DNA of 64,000 nt from Mesostigma viride (lineage: Eukaryota > Streptophyta > Mesostigmatophyceae > Mesostigmatales > Mesostigmataceae). The number at the start of each line of letters is the position of its first letter. The stretch's first letter is position 1. Below the pieces are notes generated by a model. That model ran no database searches, was not told where the DNA came from, and saw only the letters and a program-made list of their open reading frames with translations. The DNA lies in assembly GCA_009746045.1 (NCBI GenBank), contig RPFO01000079.1, forward strand, positions 3,208,285 through 3,272,284, in the 5' to 3' direction. Positions 1 through 10,167 of the stretch are shown here, piece by piece. The translations under genes were made by a program, and so were the position numbers.

Positions 1-726
1 GTCAAAACATCGATCTAGGGATTTTTTTTTTCATAGTCATGTGTTCAAAAGCCCATAAATCGAAGGAATTTTTTAGCTACTCAGATCCACCAAATGCTGG
101 TTGAGTAGAGAGATACAATCGCTTGAATACAGGGGGGTCTGACCATGACCGCGATTTGTTGACCCGGGGTCACAAGTCATGTGCACTTATTCACAAATGG
201 TTCATGAAATTAAAAAATCTGGCTTGGGCGATCAGAGTGAAAACTTGTGGCCTCGGAAACCTTGGTGGCGGTGTGCTCGCGCAGGGCGGAAAACTGAGGC
301 TGGAGCTTGAGCGCGACCATAGCTTCAATATACCTTGGCTGCGCGGGCCGTGAGGGGGCTGTCAGGCGCGGTCAGGCCTGCGAGCTGGGGCGCCATGTGT
401 GAAGATCTATACCATGCAAAGAATTGAAGTTGCGTTCTCAGAAAATGGTCACGTGAAATGGTTTGAACACGAAAAATCCTTGAATGAAGAATGAACAATA
501 AATTGAAGGCGTAAGTGAATCACAACAGCAGTTGGCACTAACCTAGCTATCCAGGCGCAAAGAAAAGGCATATCCTTATCTTTTCGAAACGGTCACTCTA
601 TGCAATGCAACGGAACAGCATACGTGACACTGACAGCTGCAAATAATCGGGCCGGCTTGCCTGGCATGCCAACCATGGTTATAGTCAGCATGCCGCCAAG
701 CCATCTTAGTCATGTTCTCATCAGCT
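1..726. other. Downstream flank of the dehydrogenase gene, no gene seen
   Basis: This stretch lies 3-prime of the alcohol dehydrogenase stop codon at 727. The short open frames here have no recognisable protein features, and I see no repeat or RNA gene. It probably holds the 3-prime untranslated region near 550-726 and then spacer. Confidence 0.4.
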
Positions 727-3700
727 CTACGCCAGAGTCGACATGTCCAGGACAAAGCGCGAGGCCCCTCCCGAGCTGCCAACCGCGCCGCTACCCAATG
801 TCTTCATGGCCTCATTGACCTTGGAGCAAGGGATCAGATCAATGTCGGACACGATGCCCTTCTCCCCGCAGAAGTCGAGCATGGCTTGAGTCTCGGGCAC
901 TCCTCCGACGCACGAGCCCACGAACTGTGCCAGTGCAAGGACAGCAACAGCAGCAAAAGTACTTTTAGTTGGGGCTAAGTAACAAAGGGTCCAGCACAAC
1001 GCTTCGCGGGGATGACATCATGGGCAGGCCTGCCCAATGCTGCCACCTGGCTTGCTTATGCTCATGGATGGTGGCACGCCATCGCTTTGTGAGGATGACC
1101 CCCAGGGGTCTGAGGTCACTTTTGCAATGAAGTAACGCATCCCTGCTGAAGCCCTGCCTGTGCATCTATCGACTAACTGGCAGACATAGCACGGACCAGC
1201 AACATAGGATGACGGCATTCATGTCTTAACAACAATCTATCCAAAAAGCAACAGAATTGACTAACAGATCCATTAGAGAGGTGCATCTGCTCATTACCAC
1301 GCACATCTGCATGATTGAGCGAGTCCTTGTGTGGTCAACAAGAAGAGGGCCGGGCTAGGGCAAGAGGGAATCGCACGCCTCCACAGCATGGTGTCATTAT
1401 ACACTATGCAGATAATCAATACACACTTTATCCATATACTGCAAGACTTTTCCATGCATATTGTTTCAATGATTAGCGCAACATATCCTTCGTGGTTATT
1501 GTTAACCAATACACTGACACGTTTGTTTAGTATCAGCTCACCTGGATCCCGTAGAGCACCAGCGAGAAGGGGGGCAGGCTGATGGGCTTGGGTGGGATGC
1601 CGACCTGTCGCACGTCACACACACACGCACAGGAGAATGACCAGCGCAGGGATTGCAAGCACGCACAAGAGAGCAGCTGAAGGTTAGCATGAACGCTCGA
1701 AACAACCACGCGATGAGAGAAACCCCTCCTCTTCCCTCTTTCCCTCCTCCCCATCCTCCCCAAACTCCCAGACATGCTGGGTGTGGAGTGAAGGACCATG
1801 GGAACGGCAGGAAAGCTCAAAGGCCAGGATAAGGCCTCGCGAGTAACGATGATAAGACGAGCATCCGCGACGATTCTTTCAGGCAAGCAAGTCTGCCCAT
1901 GACCCATTTCAACTTGAAACAGGCCCAGTGGGGGAAACAAGTACACCTCTGGCCCATGCAGACTTGAGTCCATTCAGCACCAGTTGAAGTCTTGATAAAT
2001 CGAAACCAACCCTCTCATTTCATTATTCAACCAGCATCCGAGGCCAACCCCCCGCCCCTTTGACGGGGAGAGAAATCGGGCACTAGTATGGTGACTGCTG
2101 GACACACACACGCAGACATCACCTTATAGGCTAACGACCTGCTTTTTAGAAGCAACGCTGACTATACTACGGCGTGTTATAGTGCAAAGCATCCAACAGA
2201 AAGCGATGCCAACAACCTGAGGATGGTTGTCCTACAAAGAAGCCTTAGCATCAACTGAGCGGCCGCAGTCTGCCATTACCCACAAGCCAGCCGCTTCCAA
2301 GGCAGGTCCCCATCATGGGCATTTTGTTCCTCCCCGTTTGGTACCGGATACCAGCCCAGCCCATCATCCACCGGGAAACAACCCACCGGAGTGTACATCC
2401 CCATCCAGCTCTCCCCAGTCCACCTTTCACCCAGACGTTACCACCAAATTGACTAATCAAAAGCTCACGAATAGCCATCAACCCACCTGGGTACGTCCCC
2501 ATTTATGATTTAGTAGGACCTTGCCCCCCTCCTTTTCATACGATAAGTGATGACAAACAATATCAGCAAGCCTTGGCACTTGATTGTACATCCCCATCCA
2601 GCTCACTCAAGTTGAACCTTTCACCCACATATTACCAGCAAACCGACCAATCAACAGCCCGCCCAAGTTGTTGGACGAGACAACTGGACCAAGTGGCCAT
2701 CCACCCAACCGCATCACGCATGTAGGTCCCACCCATTGCGTTTTCCCCTTCCTGTGTTTCATCAATCAACCGCACATCACCCGATGAACAGCCAACTCAC
2801 CTGGATGTACGTCCCCATCGAGAACGTTCATAACCCCAGCTCTTTACCAGACAACGGCTCACCTGGATGTAGGTCCCCAGGGGGCGGATGAGCCCCACCA
2901 GGGACTCCACGTCATGCTCCGCTGACACCGTGTCAATGATGGCGTCCAATGAGAACGCGGCGGCCTTCATTGCCTCCTTGTCGGTCGTGTTGACAAACGC
3001 GTGCGCGCCCAGCCGCTTGGCGGTGGCTTCCTTGCCGCTGCTGTGGGACAGCACGGTCACGTTGGCGCCCATGGCGACGCCGAACTTAACGGCCATGTGG
3101 CCCAGGCCTCCGAGGCCGACAACGCCCAGGTGGTCGCCCGCCTTGATGCCCGCGCGAACCTGATAAAGAGTAGACGATAGGCAGTAGGTAATAGATAGTT
3201 GTTAACAGATCATAAACCATAAATGATAGACACAGTTGTAGATAGTAAAGTGACCGATGATAGATAACAGGTACCGTAGTGGCCTTTATACGTGTACGCT
3301 TAACTATCGTACGAAGAGGTTTTGGAATTCTTGTTACGCGTACGTAGACTTTTGGGAATTATTTTTACAGTACGTACGTATATCGTCAAAGTACATTTTC
3401 AGGAGATGCCTCTCCAGGCACCCCCTCTTGTAGCCCCTAATAACTCTATTGTCTCTTTGATATTGTCAATCTGAAGATGATCTCTTGGGCTGTATGAGGC
3501 CGGAAGGCTTTTTCTTTTGGCATGCACGAGGGCCATTCGTGCATAATTATGGGTACTGATGTAAGCGCCACTACGGTAACACATGGTAGTTGGAAATAAT
3601 AGACGTTAGAACATATAAGATTATAGATAGTAAACAACAGCTAACATACCATACATTATAGAAATCCATGATAGATACTAGACAGCAGATAAGAGATAGG

Positions 3701-4288
3701 GGTGGTGAATGCGACAACATCGGACTAAGAATCACAGCTTACGCACGTCACCGCCACAACGGGTTGAAAGGCCAACAAACAAAACGTGGAGCCCCCATTC
3801 AATCCTAGAAAAGCATTTCCCGAAGAGGAACATCCAAGTAGTTATCGAAGCAGGAGCGGATGGAAATGGCGATAAGACGATAATAAACAACCACTTCAGC
3901 AACAGTCAAATATAGCACAATAATGTTGCAACTATTTACTGCAGCAAACAAACTTTCTTGATATAAACAGCAGAACGCTCGGCATGCACGCACCAGCGGC
4001 GAGTAGGTGGTGATGCCCGCACAGAGCAGCGGCGCGGTGGCAGCAAACTTCTTGGGATCGCTGCTAAGGCTCTTGGGCACGTGGTGCACAAAGTACTCAG
4101 GGGTGACGATCAGGGTGGAGTAGCCGCCCTGCGCGGGGGGGAAGGGAAACAGCAGATTCACAGTCAAGGTAGTCAATTGATGAGATATGTCTTTGTCATT
4201 GCCGTTGTCATAGCGGTGGTGGTGGTGGTGGTGGTGGTGGTGGTGGTGGGGGTGGTTGGGGGTGGGTGGGGTGGGGGGTGGGGGTGGG

Positions 4289-4322
<34 letters not shown>

Positions 4323-7300
4323 GTGGTGGTGGTGGTGGTGGTGGTGGTGGTGGTGGTGGTGGTGGTGGTGGTGGTGGTGGTGGTGGTGGTGGTGGTGGTG
4401 GTGGTGGTGGTGGTGGTGGTGGTGGTGGTGGTGGTGGTGGCGGCGGCGGTGGTTAAGGTGGTTGTAAAGGTGGACCAGCCGCCCTGAGCATGCCGAATAG
4501 AAGGATCGATGGATGCACTGTTTCAAATAATAGGATGATACCACGAGGACAGAACCATAAGATAATAACAAACGGGGACCAAATGATCCCAACCTGGTTC
4601 CTAACCAGCTATCTCCAGGGTCCTTTGTTGGTACCCACGTGACGCAGTTTTAATCTCCAAAGGTTGGCCACGTCCTTCATAATTGGTGAGTATGGAAGCC
4701 TAAAATTAAAGAAGCGCGGCTCAAGTGAGAAGCCATTACTTGTTTACTGCTATTGCTGCTAGTCAAGAGTCTCTCTCCACCCTTCCAAACCTCCTATTTC
4801 CCTGACCCAAGATCCCCCATCCTCTTCCCCCTGGGCACATCCCTGTCCCCGTCCCCCCTAACGAACCAGACGAGGCGGCCCCAGGTACGCCCGAATATGC
4901 CATCGCATGCACAGTACAATGAAGGACGTGAAGAGAGCAATGAAGACGTTTATACGGGAGAACCAACGCACAGGGAAAGGTGGGGCAGCAGAGCAATGGC
5001 TTCACACGGCAACTACTCAGCTGGTTGGGCCTCCAGTTCTGTAGGGTGGCTGTAAGGTACAGGCCGGTGCGCGGTGAGGCGGGGGTGCCCACGGTGCCCA
5101 TATGCCCTAGGGGGTTATTTTCCACTACCTATAGGGGGTTAACCTCAACCTTCTAATGTCCTCTCTCCTCACCTGCGTCATCTGCCCACACATGGCCCTT
5201 ACCTCAATAAAATAACATGACGCCCTCCCCTCACCTGCGTCATCTCGCCCGAGATCTTTTCCTTGCTGTTGTAGGTGAACGTCTTCTCGGCACTTGTGCA
5301 GTAGATCTCCTTGCCCGACTTGCACAGCGCGCACGTGCGACAGCTGTCCACGATCACGCCCACCGCCGCCTTGTCGCCCTTCTTGAACTTGGTCACTTTG
5401 GCGCCGACCTCAAGCACCTGTGCAGCACGTGCCGGAAGTATTGGTAGGAAGGGAGACTCAACAGTCTTCTTTGTAACTTCCAATGTTCACCAAAGGTGGC
5501 AGTTAGTGTGATGATTTCTTGACTGCCTGTTTTAAGCATCCCAAATACCATTCCAAGGCAGAAACCAGATTGGATGCTGATGTCATGTCAAGCTCTGCGC
5601 TTTCTGTCACCGTTGCGGTGTGCACATCATTGTATGTTAACTTGATGGCGAGCACGACAATCGCTGTTCACTCTAACGGTGAGCACATCCCTCTGCGCAG
5701 CCGGATCCCTGTGGCATGCACGGCCCTTCCAAGGGAGGCATACGAGTGAGTGAGTGAGTGAGTGAGTGAGTGAGTGAGTGAGTGAGTGAGTGAGTGAGTG
5801 AGTGAGTGAGTGAGTGAGTGAGTGAGTGAGTGAGTGAGTGAGTGAGTGAGTGAGTGAGTGAGTGAGTGAGTGAGTGAGTGAGTGAGTGAGTGAGTGAGTG
5901 AGTGAGTGAAAGAAAGAAAGAAAGAAGCAAAGAAAGAAGGAAAGAAAGAAAGAAAGAAAGAAAGATAGAAAACGAAAGAGTGAATGAATGAACGAACGAA
6001 AGAACAAATGAATGAATGCGTAAATGGGCATGATTAACAGGAAATCGCAACAGAAAGACAGGCTATGGGTGAAAGGGACATAGTGACCGAGTCACGAATA
6101 TAGTAGCATCAGCTCACCTCTCCCACAATCTCATGGCCTGAGTGCCGTGGTGCCACACGCCCCCCCGATGCACGCGGCCCCACCAGAAGGACGAGGGACC
6201 GTTGTTCCCGGTGGCCAGGCAAAGGGCGCACATACGGATGTAATAGGAATCACCATCAAAACATGAACATGCTTGTCATAAAAATGTGAATGTGAATTCA
6301 TGGATTGGCAATGCTGGGTAATATGGCGATGTGCCTCTTCGGGCGGTGACGCATTTTTCCAGTACTAATATCTATCAACGACATGAGTGCCGATATTAGG
6401 AGGTCATGGGCAGTTCTTCAGGCTTGCAGAATGGTACCCGATTCATAGTTTTAGTAAGTCCTTGGTTTATGAAGGGAAATAAGCCCTTGGTTTATGAAGG
6501 GAAATAAGCCCTTGGTTTATGAAGGGAAATAAGCCCTTGGTTTATGAAGGGAAATAAGCCCTTGGTTTATGAAGGGAAATAAGCCCTTGGTTTATGAAGG
6601 GAAATAAGCCCTTGGTTTATGAAGGGAAATAAGCCCTTGGTTTATGAAGGGAAATCACGCGGCATGCCAAGCATGTGCACAACGCCAGCGTGTTAGCCGC
6701 GCGGAAGGGAGGGAGGCAACAGAAAAGATATGGGACGTTGTATGGACAGGAACAGTCCCGCAATGGCGTCTATCATAAAATATAATGCATTAGCTACCAC
6801 ATTGCAATGCACCCTTTGATGGGCGGATTCTGCTCTTCCAGGTACAAAACCCGATTCGTCTGTGCTTACGAAGGCCAGGGCCTGCCAGACATGTTGCCTG
6901 CTGTCGTGCCGGGGTCAACTGAGGTCGCGCAGTGCCACATAGATCTCGTCTATACAGGACTTCCTAATTAGTTATTGAAGGCCATTTCTTGTCATCGATC
7001 AGAGCACTGAAAGCGGTGTATCGTGACGCATGGTGACCTCAAGGGCTGCTAGCCCAAATAGCATCCTGAGCAAGAATACTATCGTGGTTCATGGTGACCT
7101 CAAGGGCTGCTAGCCCAAACAGCATCCTGAGCAAGAGTACTATCGTGATGCATGGTGACCTCAAGGGCTGCTAGCCCAAATAGCATCCTGAGCAAGAATA
7201 CTATCGTCAACAAGAGTACAAGAACGTGCAAAGAGCGTAAGAAGAGGAATGAAAGAATACTGGTAGGAGCACGTTTCTAGTTTCTAAGCATCCTCAAGGG

Positions 7301-8650
7301 GAGGAAGACCCCATGAAGCATGATCAAGAGCGCAAAGCGATGCCACATTGCCTGCTGCAGCGCCCACTCGGCATTCGTCCACTCATCCATAAGACATCCA
7401 TAAGACATCCATAAGACATCCATAAGACATCCATAAGACATCCATAAGACATCCATAAGACATCCATAAGACATCCATAAGACATCCATAAGACATCCAT
7501 AAGACAAACCCATGGAGGCCAGCTTGCTTGGGCGTAGGCCTGATGCTGCATTCCATGGGAGACTACGGCTCCATGCCATGAGAAAGACAACGCGGCTTTG
7601 ACATCAACTGCGCTTTGACAACAGCTTTTTATGGTTTTATGTCAACGACGCATGTGGAATGCCTCGCATCCAGCCTGAGCGGTTTAATACTTAATTAAAT
7701 AACCCAGCCTGAGCCTTTTAATACTGAAGGGGACTAAATAATCCAGCATGAGCCTTCTAATACTTAATTACACAATCCGGCCTGTGCGTCGAGGGTCCGC
7801 ACATACCTGGCACAATGGGATATTCCTGGCCGCGGTGGCAGGGTCAGACATTGTCAGGGTGACAAGCAAAGGGAGACGAGGGCAAGGGAGGGGGGAAGCG
7901 AATGCAAGTACATCAACAGGATCAGATGTGCACGTCATGTGCAGGTGGGTCATGCAAGGCGGATATACAATGGTTAACGTGATCTCTTCTTTCAGTTTAC
8001 ACGCGCACTAGCAAATTAGCTTGGCAGAATAGTGCAAAAAAGTTACAGAAGGAATGGATAAAAGGTAGGTCTGATGCTTATAGCTGGACTGCACGCGTGA
8101 TGAAAAAATGGCAGTGCACGTACCACATCGCCCCACTCGGCCGTGATCGTGTGATAGTCCGAGTGGCACCTGCAGGGAAGAAAACAGAGCGGCAGGCGTG
8201 CAGCATTAACACTTGCGACGGTCCATGCAGTTTTATCGCAGATATCGCAGACGATGAAATTACATTAAAAATTAAATTATAACATGACTCCGTTGGGAGA
8301 TCATGTAGCACGTATTCCCTTGCTGGATGGATGGAGGTGGGCGAAGCCGCGAAACCGAACTAAGCTAACTCTAAGCTCATCTACAAAACCCTACCTACTC
8401 TGCTCTATCCTATCTGCTCTACTCTACTCTATCGCAGACGATAGGCAGGCGTTGATAGAAGGAAAGCCAGTGGATCAGGACGAGTGAACCCGGGCAACAA
8501 GAAAGCTCATATGCACGTAGCCACGTACATGCCGGCATATTCAATCTTCAACTTGACATCATCGTCGCGCAGAGCTCGGCGCTCAAACTCCCATGGAGTG
8601 AGATGCGCGGTCTTGTCTGTCGCAGCAATTCCCTTGCACGGACACGCCAT
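727..8650 (-). CDS. Zinc-dependent alcohol dehydrogenase, cinnamyl-alcohol-dehydrogenase type (nine exons)
   Basis: Probably reduces aldehydes to alcohols with NADPH in the cytosol. Exons in order: 8529-8650, 8124-8169, 7807-7825, 6118-6137, 5235-5417, 3994-4128, 2863-3159, 1542-1604, 727-924. All have GT-AG borders and join in frame to 360 aa, a normal family length. Catalytic zinc ligands are Cys42 (in GMCHSD), His64 (in PGHEIVGE) and Cys166. Structural zinc ligands are Cys95, 98, 101 and 109. The Rossmann motif GLGGLG is at 190-195, followed by SHSSGK, a serine-rich turn typical of NADP(H)-preferring members. The start is the ATG at 8650, giving MACPCKGIAA. Exons 2 to 4 are only 46, 19 and 20 nt. 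Introns carry large microsatellites, a MITE and a LINE 3-prime fragment. The gene is divergent from the SLC25 gene. The substrate cannot be told from sequence. Confidence 0.93.
2484..2862 (-). repeat. Degraded copies of the exon 7 donor edge inside intron 7
   Basis: The real exon 7 end plus donor reads, on the plus strand, ctcacctggatgtaggtccc at 2858-2877. Near copies occur at 2796-2818 (with an intact donor), 2484-2502 and, more weakly, near 2390, 2588 and 2730. They look like tandem duplications of the splice junction that have since decayed. Confidence 0.6.
3274..3576. mobile_element. MITE copy 1, TA target site (Tc1/mariner-like ends)
   Basis: A 303-bp non-coding element in intron 6 of the dehydrogenase gene. 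It starts CCGTAGTGGCCTTTATACG and ends with the matching inverted sequence (plus strand GTAAGCGCCACTACGG). It is flanked by TA on both sides (3272-3273 and 3577-3578). It aligns along its length with the copy at 9449-9747. It encodes no protein, so it would need a transposase from elsewhere. Confidence 0.8.
4214..4454. repeat. GGT/GGC triplet microsatellite
   Basis: About 240 bp of mostly GGT triplets, with an irregular G/T stretch at 4246-4290, a GGC block at 4291-4320 and a second GGC block near 4441. It lies in intron 5 of the dehydrogenase gene. Long open frames of poly-Trp, poly-Gly, poly-Val or poly-His across it are artefacts of the triplet period. Confidence 0.95.
5744..5965. repeat. 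GAGT tetranucleotide microsatellite followed by GAAA
   Basis: About 41 uninterrupted GAGT units at 5744-5908 pass directly into an impure GAAA tract to 5965. It lies in intron 4 of the dehydrogenase gene. The switch from GAGT to GAAA is a single base change in the unit, which suggests growth by slippage. Confidence 0.95.
6457..6655. repeat. 25-bp tandem repeat, about 8 copies
   Basis: Unit cccttggtttatgaagggaa plus ataag, nearly identical across copies. Each unit has CCCTT and AAGGG arms that could pair across an 8-base loop. It lies in intron 3 of the dehydrogenase gene. Confidence 0.9.
7020..7207. repeat. 62-bp tandem repeat, three copies
   Basis: Three near-identical copies of a unit that begins gcatggtgacctcaagggct. 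Copies start near 7028, 7090 and 7151. It lies in intron 3 of the dehydrogenase gene. Confidence 0.85.
7384..7505. repeat. 11-bp tandem repeat, about 11 copies
   Basis: Perfect repeats of catccataaga in intron 3 of the dehydrogenase gene. The unit is not a multiple of three but lacks stops on the minus strand, so it creates spurious open frames. Confidence 0.95.
8266..8402 (-). mobile_element. LINE 3-prime end fragment
   Basis: This segment matches 48293-48440 over about 135 bp. Read on the minus strand it ends with ctcccaacggagtcatgtta and an AT-rich tail. It lies in intron 1 of the dehydrogenase gene. It is interpreted as a 5-prime-truncated non-LTR insertion because the matching copy at 48 kb sits just after a LINE C-terminal coding fragment. 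Confidence 0.6.
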
Positions 8651-9278
8651 GTTGTCCTTCGTCAAGCTGCAAAGATTTTGCACACCAGCAGGCAGCGGCA
8701 GCAGACAAGGCAGACAGCGCTGTCAGACCGTGCCCCACGTGGCAACATGTACCCTGACACGGGACTTGGCTTTATCCCGTGAATCCCGGAAAAAAGGACA
8801 CCCCGGGGAGTGCGAGCATGGGTACTACCCTCGTCGCGCACACAATCAAAGAAATGCAATGGACATTGTCACGCGCGTAACCACGCACTTACCTACTAGG
8901 TTTGTAATGTAAGAAAAAAAATGCTATTCCACGTTAGAGTGCTCAAAATGATGGTCTCTTTTGCACCTTCAACGACTTGTATTCGCAAACAAACTGCTAT
9001 CCGGACAAACTGCTTCTGGATATTGATGACTGGACTTTTTGCGCTCGGTCCCCGTGCCTGTTTATCTACCTTGCTGCGTGACAGACGTTTCAGCGGAAGA
9101 AGTTGCTGAGCAGGGAGTCATCTAACGAGTAACGGGCCCAATCCTCGCTGCCAAGTAGGTACTGGTAAACGAGATTTCTAAATTTGGACGGCCACGTGAC
9201 CGCATCGGCTGAGCAGTGAGCATCCCATGACGGTTGGCAAACTAGCTCGCCTCCACGCGTCGAGTCGCCTCGCGATGT

Positions 9279-9408
9279 CTGACACCCAGCGTCATTGGGC
9301 CTGACATCCAGCGTCATGTCAATGATGTCATGCCATGAGGGCCTGACACCCAACGTCAAGTCGTGTCACAGGGCCCTGACAGGCTGACACCCAGCGGCAT
9401 GACGTCTG
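9279..9408. repeat. Irregular repeats of a TGACACCCAGCGTCA motif
   Basis: Four copies or near copies of tgacacccagcgtca occur at uneven spacing of about 20 to 60 bp. The outer TGAC and GTCA arms pair, so each is an imperfect palindrome. It sits just before the second MITE copy, in the divergent promoter region. Confidence 0.6.
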
Positions 9409-9448
9409 CCCGTATAAGCACGCATACCAGCACAAACATTAGGTATTA

Positions 9449-9747
9449 CCGTAGTGGCTCTTATATGTGTACGCTTAATTATCGTACGAGGGCTTTTAGC
9501 GATTCTTGTTACGCGTACGGGGTTTTGGGGATTTTTTCTTAGTGTACGTAGGTATATCGTAAGGGTATATCGTAGGTATATTTGGGAGGCAGTACCCTAG
9601 GGACAACATATGGATGCCCCTCATAAGTAAATCGTAGAAGCTAAGGGTGATATCTTGGGATGTACGAGGCCGGAAGGAGGTTTTTTTTCGGCCTGTACGG
9701 GGTCGATTCGTACATAATTAGGCGTACTGATATAAGAGCCACTACGG
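9449..9747. mobile_element. MITE copy 2, same family as 3274-3576
   Basis: A 299-bp element with terminal inverted repeats matching at 24 of 26 positions. The left end is CCGTAGTGGCTCTTATAT and the right end is its reverse complement. The left flank is TA; the right flank is CA, probably a decayed TA. The two copies share blocks such as ttcttgttacgcgtacg and gaggccggaagg. Confidence 0.8.
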
Positions 9748-10167
9748 CAGTTATTACCTTCGGAGTTCGAGCCCATTCCACCCAATGAGAAATGCTGCCG
9801 TCCGCCACGAACATGAGGCCCCGGGTGGCCACCTATACCCGCCAATACCGAATATCCAGCTGGACGAGGGCACGAGGCCCCCGAGGCTATGGCCCATTGG
9901 CCTGACGTGACTGTAGACCAAAGCCACTAATTGCAACATTGTAATTTGCCAGCATGCTCCTTAAGGCCTATGCCTGTGCAAAACAACGCTTGCCTGTGCG
10001 TGGAACTGTACTGCACAAGCCTTAATAGCAGGGGGGGCAGCTGGCTGGCGTTGGCAGGTCGCAGTTGGACGCACACAATTCGCTCGCCATGAATTTGTGA
10101 CTCCTTCCAGCCCTTTCCGCGTAATTCCTCTCATCGCACGATTACTTTTGTTACAAGCCAAGGAGGA

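Larger units (their letters stand above)
8651..10167. promoter_or_regulatory. Divergent intergenic region between the dehydrogenase and carrier genes
   Basis: The two start codons face away from each other across 1.5 kb, so both promoters should lie here. It contains the second MITE copy and an irregular TGACACCCAGCGTCA repeat. I found no clear TATA box close to either start. Confidence 0.4.

Noticed and set aside
4081-4592. Long open frames of poly-Trp, poly-Gly, poly-Val and poly-His
   Set aside because: They are translations of a GGT/GGC microsatellite within an intron of the dehydrogenase gene.
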